From assembly GCF_000375465.1 (NCBI RefSeq), contig NZ_AQXH01000001.1, positions 1,403,338-1,467,337 on the forward strand: a stretch of 64,000 nt of DNA. The letters run 5' to 3'. The stretch's first letter is position 1, and every line of letters starts with the position of its first letter. This document shows, one piece after another, positions 50,923 through 61,500 of this stretch. Source of the DNA: Balneola vulgaris DSM 17893. GTDB taxonomy: Bacteria; Bacteroidota; Rhodothermia; Balneolales; Balneolaceae. The notes beneath the pieces were generated by a model. The model worked only from the letters and a program-made list of their open reading frames with translations. It was not told the origin of the DNA and searched no databases. A program made the translations under genes and the position numbers.

Positions 50923-51972
50923 CTAGATTGTTTGTTTTTGCTCCAAAACGACTGCAGGCTCTAAAGGTTTCACTATCACCTGTTCATTCATTTCAAAAAG
51001 CTTTCTATTATCAGTATGTACAATATATCGGTCGCCTCTAAAAAGTACATGATAAGTGATATCGTGACCTCTAAACTCTCTTCCCGTTATAATACCACTC
51101 TCTTCCCCTTCCTTAGCTTTAGTTATACCCAAATGTTCCGGGCGTATAGAACATAACACTAATCCATCTGCTTCCTTATCTAAACTAACCTGTCCGAATC
51201 TTGTTTCAACAATGGCAGCTTTATTAGCATGCGCTCTGAATAGGTTAGTTCTTCCTAAAAACTGAGCCACAAATTGAGTTTTTGGCTTGTAGTACACCTC
51301 TTCAGGGGTACCAATTTGTTCTATTTTACCATTGTTCATCACCGCTACGCGATCTGCGAACGACAGTGCTTCTTCTTGATCATGAGTAACTAAAATGGCA
51401 CTCATACCCGAGTTTTTTAGAATGGCCCGAACCTCTTTTCTAGTGGTATCTCTCAGCATAGCATCTAAGCCTGAAAAGGGCTCATCCATTAAAACTAATT
51501 TTGGCTTTGGAGCTATGGCTCTAGCTAAGGCTATTCGCTGCTGTTGCCCTCCTGAAAGTTCGTCTGGGCTCCGATCTTTATACTTCTCCATGCCTGTTCT
51601 ACACAATACCTCTTCTGCATATACATGGCGTTTATTCTTAGGCACGTCTTTTAAGCCAAAGGCTACATTCTCAATAGCTGACATGTGTGGGAAAAGCGCA
51701 TAATCCTGAAACACAAAGCCTATTCCTCTTTCTTGAGGGGCAATATGGGTAGATGGAGATTCTACTAAGGTATTTTGAATGGTTATTTCACCATCATCAC
51801 AGAACTCAAAGCCAGCTACCAGCCTAAGAGTTGTTGTTTTACCACAGCCACTTGGCCCTAATAAAGCAAAAATTTCATCTTCCTTCACCGTAAACGACAC
51901 TTGATCTACTACCGGGCCAGATTGGTCGAAGGATTTTGTAAGATTTTTAGTCTCTAGTAAATTCACATTCAT
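50923..51972 (-). CDS. Iron/polyamine-type ABC transporter ATP-binding protein (FbpC/PotA-like), orphan
   Basis: A 349-aa ATPase. Walker A GPSGCGKTTT (~39-48), signature LSGGQQQRIALARAI, Walker B LVLMDEPFSGLD and the H-loop VTHDQEEALS are all intact. A C-terminal TOBE-type domain (SIRPEHLGITK) as in FbpC/PotA follows. The closest types carry Fe3+ (FbpC) or polyamines, but no permease or binding-protein gene is adjacent, so the substrate is unknown and a partner must lie elsewhere. Confidence 0.88.
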   Translation of the reverse strand: MNVNLLETKNLTKSFDQSGPVVDQVSFTVKEDEIFALLGPSGCGKTTTLRLVAGFEFCDDGEITIQNTLVESPSTHIAPQERGIGFVFQDYALFPHMSAIENVAFGLKDVPKNKRHVYAEEVLCRTGMEKYKDRSPDELSGGQQQRIALARAIAPKPKLVLMDEPFSGLDAMLRDTTRKEVRAILKNSGMSAILVTHDQEEALSFADRVAVMNNGKIEQIGTPEEVYYKPKTQFVAQFLGRTNLFRAHANKAAIVETRFGQVSLDKEADGLVLCSIRPEHLGITKAKEGEESGIITGREFRGHDITYHVLFRGDRYIVHTDNRKLFEMNEQVIVKPLEPAVVLEQKQTI

Positions 51973-52133
51973 GTTTTGACAAACAATAATATCTCTAAAT
52001 AGATTCAGTCTTAATTAAGATACGCTTTTTATACATTGATTTGAGGCTGTTTTTTTCTTGTGATATTTGGGAAACATATTGTTAAAACGTATGTTTATTT
52101 AGTGTTTGTACTATTAAATCTATCTACACCGAC

Positions 52134-52637
52134 ATGAAAAATTTTGCTACTAAAATCCTCCTTGGAGCATTTGCCCTAATACTCATTCAAGCTTGTGGGC
52201 CTACTGAAGAAGAAAAAAGAGCTCGTGAACAAGCTAGAATGGATTCACTGTTAAAAGTACAGCAACAAGAAATTGCTGAAGCCATGGCTGCTCTTGAAGC
52301 GGACAGTGCTAACAATTCCATGGATGAAGAAGCTTCAGAGATGACTGAAGACAATACTTCAACTTCATCAGATGGGTATACCTTTGCCGAAGACGGACAG
52401 TATGCAGTTCAGGTTGGAGCATTTCGTTCAGAAGAAAAGGCAAAAGCATATTTAGCTAAATGGGCCGACCGCTCATACCCGAATGCATATACTGTAAAAA
52501 TTGGTGAGGAAGCTACGGGCGATGTTTGGTTTAGAGTGCGAGTAGGCTTCTTTAGTACTAAAGAAGATGCAGCTGAACTTGGCGCAGTATTAGCTGAAGA
52601 AATGAACTCAGGATATTGGGTTTCTAAAGTGAGATAA
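52134..52637 (+). CDS. SPOR-domain lipoprotein
   Basis: A 167-aa lipoprotein: signal KILLGAFALILIQAC with lipobox I-Q-A-C, then a charged, Glu/Ala-rich helix and linker (~24-80), and a C-terminal SPOR domain (~88-166; GQYAVQVGAFRSEEKAKAYL, then WFRVRVGFFSTKEDA). SPOR domains bind denuded peptidoglycan at division sites. Single gene with strong terminator. Confidence 0.92.
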   Translation: MKNFATKILLGAFALILIQACGPTEEEKRAREQARMDSLLKVQQQEIAEAMAALEADSANNSMDEEASEMTEDNTSTSSDGYTFAEDGQYAVQVGAFRSEEKAKAYLAKWADRSYPNAYTVKIGEEATGDVWFRVRVGFFSTKEDAAELGAVLAEEMNSGYWVSKVR

Positions 52638-52722
52638 GAGATTTAGAATTTTAGTTGTATATCTCCCAAGCATTTACGTAATTATAGGAACGCTCAAGTA
52701 GCGTCTCTCTTGATGAATAGTC

Positions 52723-52760
52723 AGGGCATCACAAATGAACAATGTGATGCCCTATTTTTT
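52723..52760 (+). terminator. Rho-independent terminator after the SPOR gene
   Basis: An 11-bp stem AGGGCATCACA / TGTGATGCCCT with a 9-nt loop and a run of Ts. Confidence 0.9.
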
Positions 52761-52877
52761 TGTAACTAATTTTTTTCAATGTCGTAGCACAGCGACCGTG
52801 TTTTATTTTTCATATTCTCAAGTTTACACTATCATTACTACTGTACAAAACGATCAAAACCTTCTAACAATAGCAGA

Positions 52878-53228
52878 ATGAAGAACTTTGGCATCTCGGT
52901 ACGAGAGGTTAACAACATTCGAGTACTCGATATTAGTGGCGAACTTGACGCACACACCGCTTCTCAACTAGAAAATTCATTGAAGTCGTTGATTGAAGAC
53001 AAGCAGATTTACATTATTGTGAACTGCCGAGGATTGGATTACATAGCTAGTGCAGGTTTGGGTGTATTCATGGCTTATATCGAGGACGTTCGCGGTATGG
53101 GTGGCGATATCAAACTTACTAACATGAACGAACGCGTTTATAATGTTTTTGATCTGTTAGGCTTCCCTACTCTGTATGATATTCTTGACGACGAGAATGA
53201 AGCATTAAATGGTTTCGAAAAGGCTTGA
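52878..53228 (+). CDS. Anti-sigma factor antagonist (STAS domain, RsbV/SpoIIAA type)
   Basis: A 116-aa single STAS domain. RVLDISGELDAHTA is the usual opening, and DYIASAGLGVF contains Ser59 in the position of the Ser phosphorylated by the cognate anti-sigma kinase. When dephosphorylated it would bind the kinase and release its target. The TGA overlaps the kinase TTG by three bases (TTGA). Confidence 0.93.
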   Translation: MKNFGISVREVNNIRVLDISGELDAHTASQLENSLKSLIEDKQIYIIVNCRGLDYIASAGLGVFMAYIEDVRGMGGDIKLTNMNERVYNVFDLLGFPTLYDILDDENEALNGFEKA

Positions 53229-53647
53229 AGCAGACAAACAACATACATTCCCTTTCAGTTGAAGCGTCTACTGCGCAGTTGGCGAAAGTACGGGATTTTG
53301 TTGCTGCCTACGCGAAAGATCTAGGCCTTTCAGACAAAGAAATTGGAAATATCCGCTTAGCCGTTGATGAGGCTTATACCAATATCATCAAGCACGCTTA
53401 CAAAAACCTTCCCTCAAAACCAGTAAGTATTGAATTAGGAAGCACAGGCGATCAACTTTGGATTTCAATTAAAGATGAAGGTGAAAGTTTTGATCCAAGT
53501 ACCTACAACGAGCCTGACTTAAAAGAACGCATTAAAAATAAGCAGCGCGGTGGAATGGGCGTTTACCTTATCCAAAAGTTGATGGATAACGTACAGTACA
53601 AGCGTTCTGGTAGAATGAATGAAATCCGAATGGTTAAATACCTCTAG
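53225..53647 (+). CDS. Anti-sigma factor serine kinase (RsbW/SpoIIAB type)
   Basis: A 140-aa HATPase-c protein with the N-box IRLAVDEAYTNIIKHAY (ATP-Mg binding), the G1 box ISIKDEGESFDP and the G2 region GGMGVYLIQKLMD. It should phosphorylate the STAS protein and hold an unknown partner (sigma factor or other) inactive. TTG start at 53225, fixed by overlap with the STAS stop. No sigma factor gene is nearby. Confidence 0.92.
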   Translation: MKQTNNIHSLSVEASTAQLAKVRDFVAAYAKDLGLSDKEIGNIRLAVDEAYTNIIKHAYKNLPSKPVSIELGSTGDQLWISIKDEGESFDPSTYNEPDLKERIKNKQRGGMGVYLIQKLMDNVQYKRSGRMNEIRMVKYL

Positions 53648-53649
53648 CT

Positions 53650-55371
53650 GTGAGTCCCTCCACTAATTTAGACGAAAGAAAAAGTAGGTTCGAACTAAAA
53701 ACACTACTTGAGACGAGCCGCCTGCTCATCGAATCACAAGATCCTGACTTCGTTTTAAACAACTTACTTCTTATTACCATGGGGAAGCTTATGGTAACCA
53801 AGGGTATGATTTTGATGTTCAAACCCGGCGAAAACACGTACTCCGTTTCAAAATCTAAAGGACGAGGATGGCTAGCCGAAGGCAATGAAATAGCATTAAG
53901 TATTTCGGACGAATCTATGCACACTTCTATACTAAAAGGTGCAGAGTACCAGCATATATTTGAAGAACTTGGGGTAAGTCCACAAAGTATTTTATTCAAT
54001 CTACAAACCAGTAACCATCACATTGGCTTTTTATGTTTAGGGCCGAAAGGTAATAGTCATCCAGTTACCGAACAAGAGGCTGAGTTTATTGAAAGCCTAA
54101 CCATTATATCCTCAGTAGCCATTGCTAACTCTCGGATGTTCAAGGAAATGAGGCATATCAATCGCCGATTAGACCGAAAAGTTCATGATCTTAATACCCT
54201 TCTTGAGTTAAGTAAAGATTTCAACCTCATGGTTGATCGTGATGAAATTGCACGTGTGTTCAAGTTTGCCATGCTTGGGCAAATGTTGATTCGAACATTC
54301 TTTTTTGCATTGGATGTGGATGGTAAGAAGTCAATCATATCTATTAGTGGAATTAAACAAGAGCCTTCAGAAGAAGAACTTGAACATCTCTTCGAAATGG
54401 AGGATGTGTCGCACGTTCAACCGGATACCGATTGTGAATTCTTAAAAGAGAATGATATCAAGTTGGTTATTGGCTTAAAATTCCAGAATGAAAAAATTGG
54501 AGTTGTAGGTGTTGGTTTACGAGCTAATAAACAGCATTATGGCGATTCTGAAGTTACCTTTCTTCAGTCGTTGGGCAACCTTGCCTTATTGACTATCCAA
54601 AAGACATTATTTCTTGAAGAACGTCTTGAAAAGCAACGTTTAGATGAAGAGCTTAATCTAGCTAAGAATATTCAAAGGGGCCTATTGCCTGATCCCCTAC
54701 CAAGTATACCTGGTTTTGATATTGCGGCTATCAATATCTCATCGCGTCAGGTAGGAGGTGACTATTTTGATTTTCTAAAGACGCCAGAAGACGCCCATAT
54801 TTTCGCCATTGCTGATGTTACCGGCAAAGGGATTCCGGCTTCTCTATTAATGGCTAACTTACAATCTATGTTACATGCCTTAGCCCCTATTGATGTGTCC
54901 TTAGGGGAAGCCACAGGCAGCATGAATGACATCATTCACACCAATACCCCTTCGGATAAATTCATCACCTTCTTTTGGGGATTGATTTCTGCTGATGGGA
55001 ATGCTCTTAAGTATGTAAATGCGGGCCACAATCCTCCTTTCTTACTTAAAGAAAACTCTGACACTCCAGAGCTCCTTGAAAAAGGCGGGGTGTTACTAGG
55101 TGCTATGCCAACGTTCATGCCTTATGAAACGGGTGAAATTCCCTTGGAAAAAGGCGATACCATCGTATTATTTACGGATGGTGTAACGGAAGCGCTGAAC
55201 CCAGCACAGGATGAGGAGTACGAAGAAGAGCGGTTAAAAGACTGTATTCTTAAACATCGCCATGAATCTGCCGAAGGCATCATGAAGGCTGTTATTGACG
55301 ATGTAAATGAGTATTCAAATAATATTCAGTATGATGATATTACGATGATCGTACTAAAGAAAACGCAGTAA
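53650..55371 (+). CDS. RsbU/SpoIIE-type PP2C phosphatase with GAF-like sensor region
   Basis: A 573-aa protein. N-terminal ~15-330 holds one or two GAF-like domains (LLETSRLLIESQDPDFVLNN at the start; HDLNTLLELSKDFNLMVDR begins the second), then a short coiled coil (~335-350) and the PP2C domain (NIQRGLLPDPLPSIPGF, then SSRQVGGDYFD, AIADVTGKGIPASLLMA, and VLFTDGVTEA with metal-binding aspartates). It would dephosphorylate the STAS protein in response to a ligand. GTG start, 2 bp after the kinase stop. Confidence 0.93.
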   Translation: MSPSTNLDERKSRFELKTLLETSRLLIESQDPDFVLNNLLLITMGKLMVTKGMILMFKPGENTYSVSKSKGRGWLAEGNEIALSISDESMHTSILKGAEYQHIFEELGVSPQSILFNLQTSNHHIGFLCLGPKGNSHPVTEQEAEFIESLTIISSVAIANSRMFKEMRHINRRLDRKVHDLNTLLELSKDFNLMVDRDEIARVFKFAMLGQMLIRTFFFALDVDGKKSIISISGIKQEPSEEELEHLFEMEDVSHVQPDTDCEFLKENDIKLVIGLKFQNEKIGVVGVGLRANKQHYGDSEVTFLQSLGNLALLTIQKTLFLEERLEKQRLDEELNLAKNIQRGLLPDPLPSIPGFDIAAINISSRQVGGDYFDFLKTPEDAHIFAIADVTGKGIPASLLMANLQSMLHALAPIDVSLGEATGSMNDIIHTNTPSDKFITFFWGLISADGNALKYVNAGHNPPFLLKENSDTPELLEKGGVLLGAMPTFMPYETGEIPLEKGDTIVLFTDGVTEALNPAQDEEYEEERLKDCILKHRHESAEGIMKAVIDDVNEYSNNIQYDDITMIVLKKTQ

Positions 55372-55383
55372 AGCACGCGAATA

Positions 55384-56892
55384 CTAGTTCATTGTTTTGA
55401 AGCCTAGCACTCCAGGGAACGATCCATTATCTGATCTCGATAATGCTAAAATAGCTTCATAGGTATTGGTTCTGTTCATAATTTCGTTCACGTAACGAAC
55501 CGTTTCAATTCCCCTACAAAACCCATAACGAGCATTCTGATAATACTTACGCTGCATTAAGCGAAGTAAAGCTTTTGATACACTTTCCCATTCGTTTGGA
55601 TCATCGTTATGATCGATGGCTAGTCTTCTTGCATCTGCAACATGACCTGGACCCGCATTATATGTTGCTAGGGCAAATTGCCATTGTTGGGTAGAATCCA
55701 TGTACGAATAGTGATCCATTTGCTCTTTTAGGATTCGAGCACCTTCCCGCACATTAACTTCAGGTATAAAAAGTGAATCAACCGATATCTTTGAGAAGCG
55801 TGGTAGAATCTGCATGATTCCAACTGCTCCAGCCCAACTTTCTGAATAGGGATCAAATTTTGATTCTTGGGCTGCGATGGAGGTAAGCATTACCCAATCC
55901 AAATCAAATTCAGCGGCTACTCTTTGTAATAAACTATCGTATGGGGAAATGCCCACATATCGTTGGTCTTCAATTTCTGGTTGGAAATACTCTTCTACAG
56001 GTCTACTTCCTTGGTAATATTTTTTTCGTAATACATTTAAAAAAGCAGATCGCTTTGGGATTCCGTCCTCATTAAACCTGAAATGCTTATATAAATACTT
56101 ATTGAGTTCATTTTGCAAATCTGGAGCATTTTGACGAATGGCCCAAGCTATGGTATCATTTTCTGCGATAATTGGACCTCGAACAAGGCCTTTCATATAC
56201 TTATTGCTAGCTTCAAAGAAGTTGTCATCGGCTACTGTTGCAGCAATGTTTCCACTCGCCACTTGGTATAAGACGGCTTCTGTGTCCATGTCATCACTCA
56301 CTAAATCTATTTCTATATTGAAGCCTTCTTCTTGAAGCTCTTTCAACTTCACATAATAGGAGCTATTTCGGCGGACGGAGATCGAAATTCCAGCTAATTC
56401 AGAAATGCTTTCAGGTTCAATACCTAATTCATCCGATACCACAATAATCTGATCTACTAAATTATAGGGTCTGGTAAAATCGATTACTTTTTTTCTTTCC
56501 TCGGTAACGGTGTAGCTAGCGGCAATTAAATCGCCCTCTCCAGTGTTGAGGAGATCATATGGGTTTTCGTTTTCAGCGATGATTACCACTTCCAAAGCTA
56601 AGTCGTTTTCTTTGGCAAACTTTCGAATTAACTCGTATTCAAAACCTGCCTGAATACCTCTATGCAAAAAGTAGGTACTAGAGCTATAGCTTGTGATTAC
56701 CCGAAGGACACCACTTCGCTTGATTTCAGCGAGGTCTCTATAAACTGGTTCTGTAACTGTAGCAAGAAGTGTCTCAGTTTCGGCTTTAGCGTCTGAATCT
56801 GTCTCTCCTGAGTTTTTGAAGCATCCTGTTAATGATATTGTAATCATCAACAAGATAAACCATCTCTTATCTGATTTTTTCCATATTTCCAT
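55384..56892 (-). CDS. mltF: Membrane-bound lytic murein transglycosylase F
   Basis: A 502-aa lipoprotein: signal FILLMITISLTGC with lipobox L-T-G-C, a family-3 solute-binding-protein-like domain (~55-300; GVLRVITSYSSSTYFLHRG, then FAKENDLALEVV) and a C-terminal soluble lytic transglycosylase domain (~330-460) with catalytic Glu near 343 (AAQESKFDP), then SWAGAVGIMQILP and LATYNAGPGHV. Cleaves peptidoglycan glycan strands. Convergent with the RsbU gene, 12 bp apart. Confidence 0.94.
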   Translation of the reverse strand: MEIWKKSDKRWFILLMITISLTGCFKNSGETDSDAKAETETLLATVTEPVYRDLAEIKRSGVLRVITSYSSSTYFLHRGIQAGFEYELIRKFAKENDLALEVVIIAENENPYDLLNTGEGDLIAASYTVTEERKKVIDFTRPYNLVDQIIVVSDELGIEPESISELAGISISVRRNSSYYVKLKELQEEGFNIEIDLVSDDMDTEAVLYQVASGNIAATVADDNFFEASNKYMKGLVRGPIIAENDTIAWAIRQNAPDLQNELNKYLYKHFRFNEDGIPKRSAFLNVLRKKYYQGSRPVEEYFQPEIEDQRYVGISPYDSLLQRVAAEFDLDWVMLTSIAAQESKFDPYSESWAGAVGIMQILPRFSKISVDSLFIPEVNVREGARILKEQMDHYSYMDSTQQWQFALATYNAGPGHVADARRLAIDHNDDPNEWESVSKALLRLMQRKYYQNARYGFCRGIETVRYVNEIMNRTNTYEAILALSRSDNGSFPGVLGFKTMN

Positions 56893-57079
56893 AAGTAACT
56901 GATTACTTGGCAGTACATACGCTTTTGCCCATGCACTTGGATACTCACAAAATACGCTTATTAAACCAAGAAAGTTCGTTGATTATCCCAATCTAACAGT
57001 TGTAAATTTGTTAATCTCCATAAAAAACAGAGATCTAAGCTATTTCATTCGAAAACCTTAATATGGTTCCAAATCTTAA

Positions 57080-58003
57080 TTAAGGCTTTTTTCGCTTTCG
57101 TGTCCAAGTAAGCCCGATTCCAACAAGAATGATACACATCGCAGTGATGGATGTTGGTAATGGTAATTCTGAAAAGATGAAATACCCTAATATGGATGAA
57201 AATATGGGCTCAGATAATATCAGAGTGGATAGTATAGTGGGTGAAATGTATTTCACTGAGTAATTCAATGAACCATGCCCCATAATTTGAGGCCCTACAG
57301 CAAGGGCCAGTCCAAGCATCAATAGTTTTGAATCTATACTTAATGAGCCCAAGTCTTGAGTCAATAATAAAATTACTACACAAGTAAGTGCGGCATAACT
57401 ATAAACAGGAAAGGTGTACCCCAACCAAGATCGGTTTTGGCGTACTTTTCTACCTATCAAAAAGTAGATCGCAAAAATTACTGCTGCACTAAAGGCTAAA
57501 GTATTTCCCAAAGCCGGATTGGGAAATGATTCTTCTGATCCGATATCAAAATAGCCTAACATTAGTGTACCCAAGAACGCGATACAAACCCCTAGCCATA
57601 CCATGGGTCTGAATTTTATTTTCATCAACGTGCGTTCCGCCACAATCAGGATAATGGGGTGAATAGTTACTAGCACAGATGCTGAGGCTATAGATGTGTA
57701 GTATACTGAGGATACCCAGAGTGTAAAATGAAGTCCTAACGAAATACCTGCAACCGCAACAAGCAGATGTTCTCTTTTTGTAACAATAGTGCCTAATACT
57801 AGGTCTTTTTTCTTCTGAGAAAAATAAAATGGCACAAGAATAATACAGGCAATTACCGTTCTTAGTGTTGTAAGAACGATGGGAGAGTAATCGGCAGCGA
57901 AGCGAACAATAATGGGGGCAAAGCTGAAAGTAGCCATACCCAATATTAACCCACCATATACTCTCCATTTGGAGAAATCTGCCTGTAAAGGTACTGTGGT
58001 CAT
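57080..58003 (-). CDS. EamA-family (DMT superfamily) transporter
   Basis: A 307-aa inner-membrane protein with ten hydrophobic helices in two EamA repeats (ATFSFAPIIVRFAADYSPI in the first, NTLAFSAAVIFAIYFLIGR and SPTILSTLILSEPIFSSILG in the second), typical of metabolite/drug exporters. Substrate unknown. The ATG overlaps the stop of the DUF4293 gene by four bases, so the two are cotranscribed. Confidence 0.9.
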   Translation of the reverse strand: MTTVPLQADFSKWRVYGGLILGMATFSFAPIIVRFAADYSPIVLTTLRTVIACIILVPFYFSQKKKDLVLGTIVTKREHLLVAVAGISLGLHFTLWVSSVYYTSIASASVLVTIHPIILIVAERTLMKIKFRPMVWLGVCIAFLGTLMLGYFDIGSEESFPNPALGNTLAFSAAVIFAIYFLIGRKVRQNRSWLGYTFPVYSYAALTCVVILLLTQDLGSLSIDSKLLMLGLALAVGPQIMGHGSLNYSVKYISPTILSTLILSEPIFSSILGYFIFSELPLPTSITAMCIILVGIGLTWTRKRKKP

Positions 58004-58407
58004 CTAATACGATCCATAGATCTTACTTTGTCTTCATCTTTTTTGATAAAACGCAGACCAAAGAATTGAAAAATGAAGGCAACCACTATAAACCCTGTCC
58101 CAAGGGCTTCATCCCAAAGGTATGTTCCTATACCCCCAAGTGAGAAAAGAACTCCTACTGCAAAGCCAAATGCTACTACTTGTGGAAACATAGCTCTTTT
58201 AACCCAACTCATTTGATCGAGTCTATTTGAATATCTAAAAATAGAAAACAGTGTTACCATAATAGAGATTAATAAGCTGATGGCTAAACCATAACCAATC
58301 CACATTTGTGGATCTTGCATCGCCTTCTCATATATGGGTGTAAAAAAAGCTGCAAAGTTTAGAATTACAGCTAGGGCTAAAAAAACAGTTTGAATTCGTT
58401 GTATCAC
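58000..58407 (-). CDS. DUF4293 family membrane protein
   Basis: A 135-aa membrane protein with four helices, starting MIQRIQTVFLALAVILN, the opening of DUF4293 proteins in Bacteroidetes. A charged C-terminal tail (FIKKDEDKVRSMDRIR) follows. Function unknown. Its last four bases overlap the EamA transporter start. Confidence 0.88.
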   Translation of the reverse strand: MIQRIQTVFLALAVILNFAAFFTPIYEKAMQDPQMWIGYGLAISLLISIMVTLFSIFRYSNRLDQMSWVKRAMFPQVVAFGFAVGVLFSLGGIGTYLWDEALGTGFIVVAFIFQFFGLRFIKKDEDKVRSMDRIR

Positions 58408-58492
58408 AATATCAATACTTAATATTTAAAAGAACCTTTTCAAGATAAGAGATTTATCCTTTTTAATGCATCATTTATTCTTTCTGACTAAC

Positions 58493-58519
58493 AAAAAAGG
58501 CGCCCGAAGACGCCTTTTT
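58493..58519 (-). terminator. Rho-independent terminator of the RND efflux operon
   Basis: On the minus strand GGCGTC / GGCGCC closes a TTCG tetraloop (C-UUCG-G type), flanked by A-T pairs and followed by a run of Ts; it begins 21 bp after the permease stop. Confidence 0.9.
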
Positions 58520-58539
58520 AATTTCTAGTAATTACTTAC

Positions 58540-61500
58540 TTAATGGGCTGGTTCTAATTCTTTGTGTGAAGTACCGTTTCCATTTAAAGAACTTTGGTCT
58601 TTAATAATACCTGGCTCTTCTTTGCCAAAAATAGTTTTGTTGAGGCTTCTACGTCCACGCTCAATAACACTATATAGTACCGGTACTAGAATCAGGGTAA
58701 GTGCAGTAGAGAACAGAAGTCCTACAATTACTGAGATGGCCATTGGGCCCCACCACGCGGCTTGTTCACCCCCCATATACACATACGAACCGATGTTCGA
58801 GAAGAACTCAAGAGGCTCACTAACTAGCACGATGAAATCGAAATTAAACCCAATTGCTAATGGCACTAAACCAAGTGTGGTTGTAACCGCTGTAAGAATC
58901 ACAGGGCGGAAACGAACCTTACCTGCTTGGATAAGAGCTTCACGTAATTCCATTCCGTCACGTTCGCGCAGGATGTCAACATAATCGATAAGAACGATAG
59001 CGTTGTTTACCACAACCCCCGCTAAGGATATGACCCCGAGGAATGCCATTAATCCGAAGGCCATCTGGAAGAACACCAATCCATATAATACACCTGCAAT
59101 ACTCATAATTACTGAGCTTAAGATGATTATTGGTTTAGCTATCGAATTAAATTGAGATACAAGAATGAATGAGATTAAGAATACCGCAATTAAGAAGGCA
59201 TTTCCTAAAAACTCGAACGACTCATCTTGTTCTTGCTGCTGCCCAGTCCAACTGTGCGTGTACTCATCCGGCATTTGATCTAGGTATTCAGCTAGTACAA
59301 CTTTGGTTTCTTCAAGTACTGCATTAGCTTGATACGCGGCACGAACATCGGCACTGATCGTGATTACACGTTCTGATTCTTTATGGCGAATACCTCCAAG
59401 ACCATCGCTAACACTCCATGTTGCAACTTCTGATAATGGTATCTGATTGCCTTCGTGAAATATGGTTAGATCAGCGAGTGTACTTAGATCATCTCTATAC
59501 TCATCACTCAAGCGAACCATGATGTCGTATTCGTTTTTACCGTCTCTGAATTTTGAAGCTTCTACCCCGTTAATCGCTTGACGTATAGTCATTCCAATTG
59601 CATTGGTAGAAAGTTTATATAGTGCCGCTTTTTCACGATCCACTTCCACTCTAACTTCTGGTCGAGCTTCAGGTAAATCAGACTCTAAACCATCCATTTT
59701 TACATAAATAGAATCTGCTTCTAAGATCTGAAGTATATCTTCTGAAATTCTTGACAACTGATCCATATTTGGACCTGATATTTCCAGGTTGATAGGCTTC
59801 CCTGTTGGAGGGCCGTCGGCTGGTTTTTCAACGGTTACCTTGGCACCTACAATGGTATTGCTCAGTTGATTCCTCATCAGCTCCATCGCTTCGAATACAC
59901 CGCCATTTCGCTCTTGGAAATCTTTGAAGTTCAAGGCTACGGTACCCATATGTGTGGAATTACTTCCGCCACTTGAAGCTGGATCACTTGTGATACTTGC
60001 TCCTGAAGTTGCAAGTACAGAGTTCACATCTTCAAAATGAGGTAAAATCTCTGGAATTTGAGCTCTAGCATCATCAATTAGAGATTTGGTGAATTCCACA
60101 TCTGAGCCCACTGGAGCTTCGATTTGAACGTACACATCTCTAGGTGGGATATTTTCAGGAAAGAATTCCGTTCCAGGATTAAAAGCTATAAATACGAATA
60201 CACTTAATACGAAAGTACCTGCAGCGATTAATAATACCGCCAGTTTATGCCTTAACGCCCAAACAAGGCCGCCTTCATATTTGTCAATTACTTTATTTAA
60301 GCCATCTCTTTGCCACCAATCACCAATAGGTACCAGCACAAATTTGTTGAGTAACCAGAATAGCGTTGCAAGAATAATTAACGTAATCCAAGTTATTGGG
60401 CTAGAGATGATGAATAGAATTGCGAAGAAACCAAGCACACCTGCCATGATTCTTTTTCCCTTTTCAGTCATAACAGCTTTACCCGATTCAGTATCAACAC
60501 GCATAAATAATGCACAGATAACTGGGTTAATGATAAGCCCTACAATCAAGGAACTGGTAAGTGTTACAATAAGCGTTTTAGGCAGGTAACTCATGAACTC
60601 ACCCGTAATACCTGGCCAGAATACCATCGGAGCAAATGCAGCTACCGTTGTTAACGTACCTGCTATAATCGGCACTGCTACTTCACCGGTTCCTTTCTTA
60701 GCTGCTTCAAAATTATCATAACCTTCCTCTAGGTATCGATAGATATTTTCTACAACTACAATGGCGTTATCCACCAACATCCCCAATGAAAGGATAAGGG
60801 AGAACAGCACAACCATGTTCATGGTGATGCCTAATGCCCCTAAAATGATGAATGAAAGGAACATAGACATTGGGATGGAAACCCCAACAAAAGAAGAGTT
60901 ACGTACCCCTAAAAAGAACAGTAGAACACCTACTACCAGTATCAAACCCGAAATGATATTGTTTTCAAGGTTCGACACCATACTTACTACGTCTTTACTC
61001 TGGTCGTTCGTAATCTTGTAGTTCGTAGTTGGTGGCAACTTAGGAAGTTCTTCTTCTAGAATTACTTTTACTTGCTCAGCTGTTTCCAGAATATTCTCAC
61101 CTGAACGCTTTTTCACCCCAAGTGTGATTACAGGTGAACCATCTAAGGTTGAATAGGTTTCTCGTTCTTTATAGCCGAAGGTTACTTCAGCTACATCACG
61201 AATGTAGATTGGATTTCTATCATCGCCCTTTATAACTACATCTTCTAGTGGTGCTGTTTCTTCAAACTGTCCAGGAACACGTAGTAAGAATTTCTTTGTA
61301 CCAACAGAGATATCACCCCCTGGAATGGTCACATTTTCACTCGCAATAGCTTGGATAATGTCGCCAAAGCTGATGTTGTAGTATTTCAATTTTGGTAGAT
61401 CAACATCGATATGAACTTCACGCTCTAATCCACCCGTTAGGTCTACACCAAGCACTGAAGGTACGGCTTCTATTTTGTCCTGTAAATCTTCGGCTATATC

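Noticed and set aside
57546..57968. A 140-codon frame overlapping the EamA transporter on the same strand
   Set aside because: Its translation is full of Cys, Tyr and His in a pattern typical of a frame-shifted membrane protein; the EamA frame is clearly the real one.
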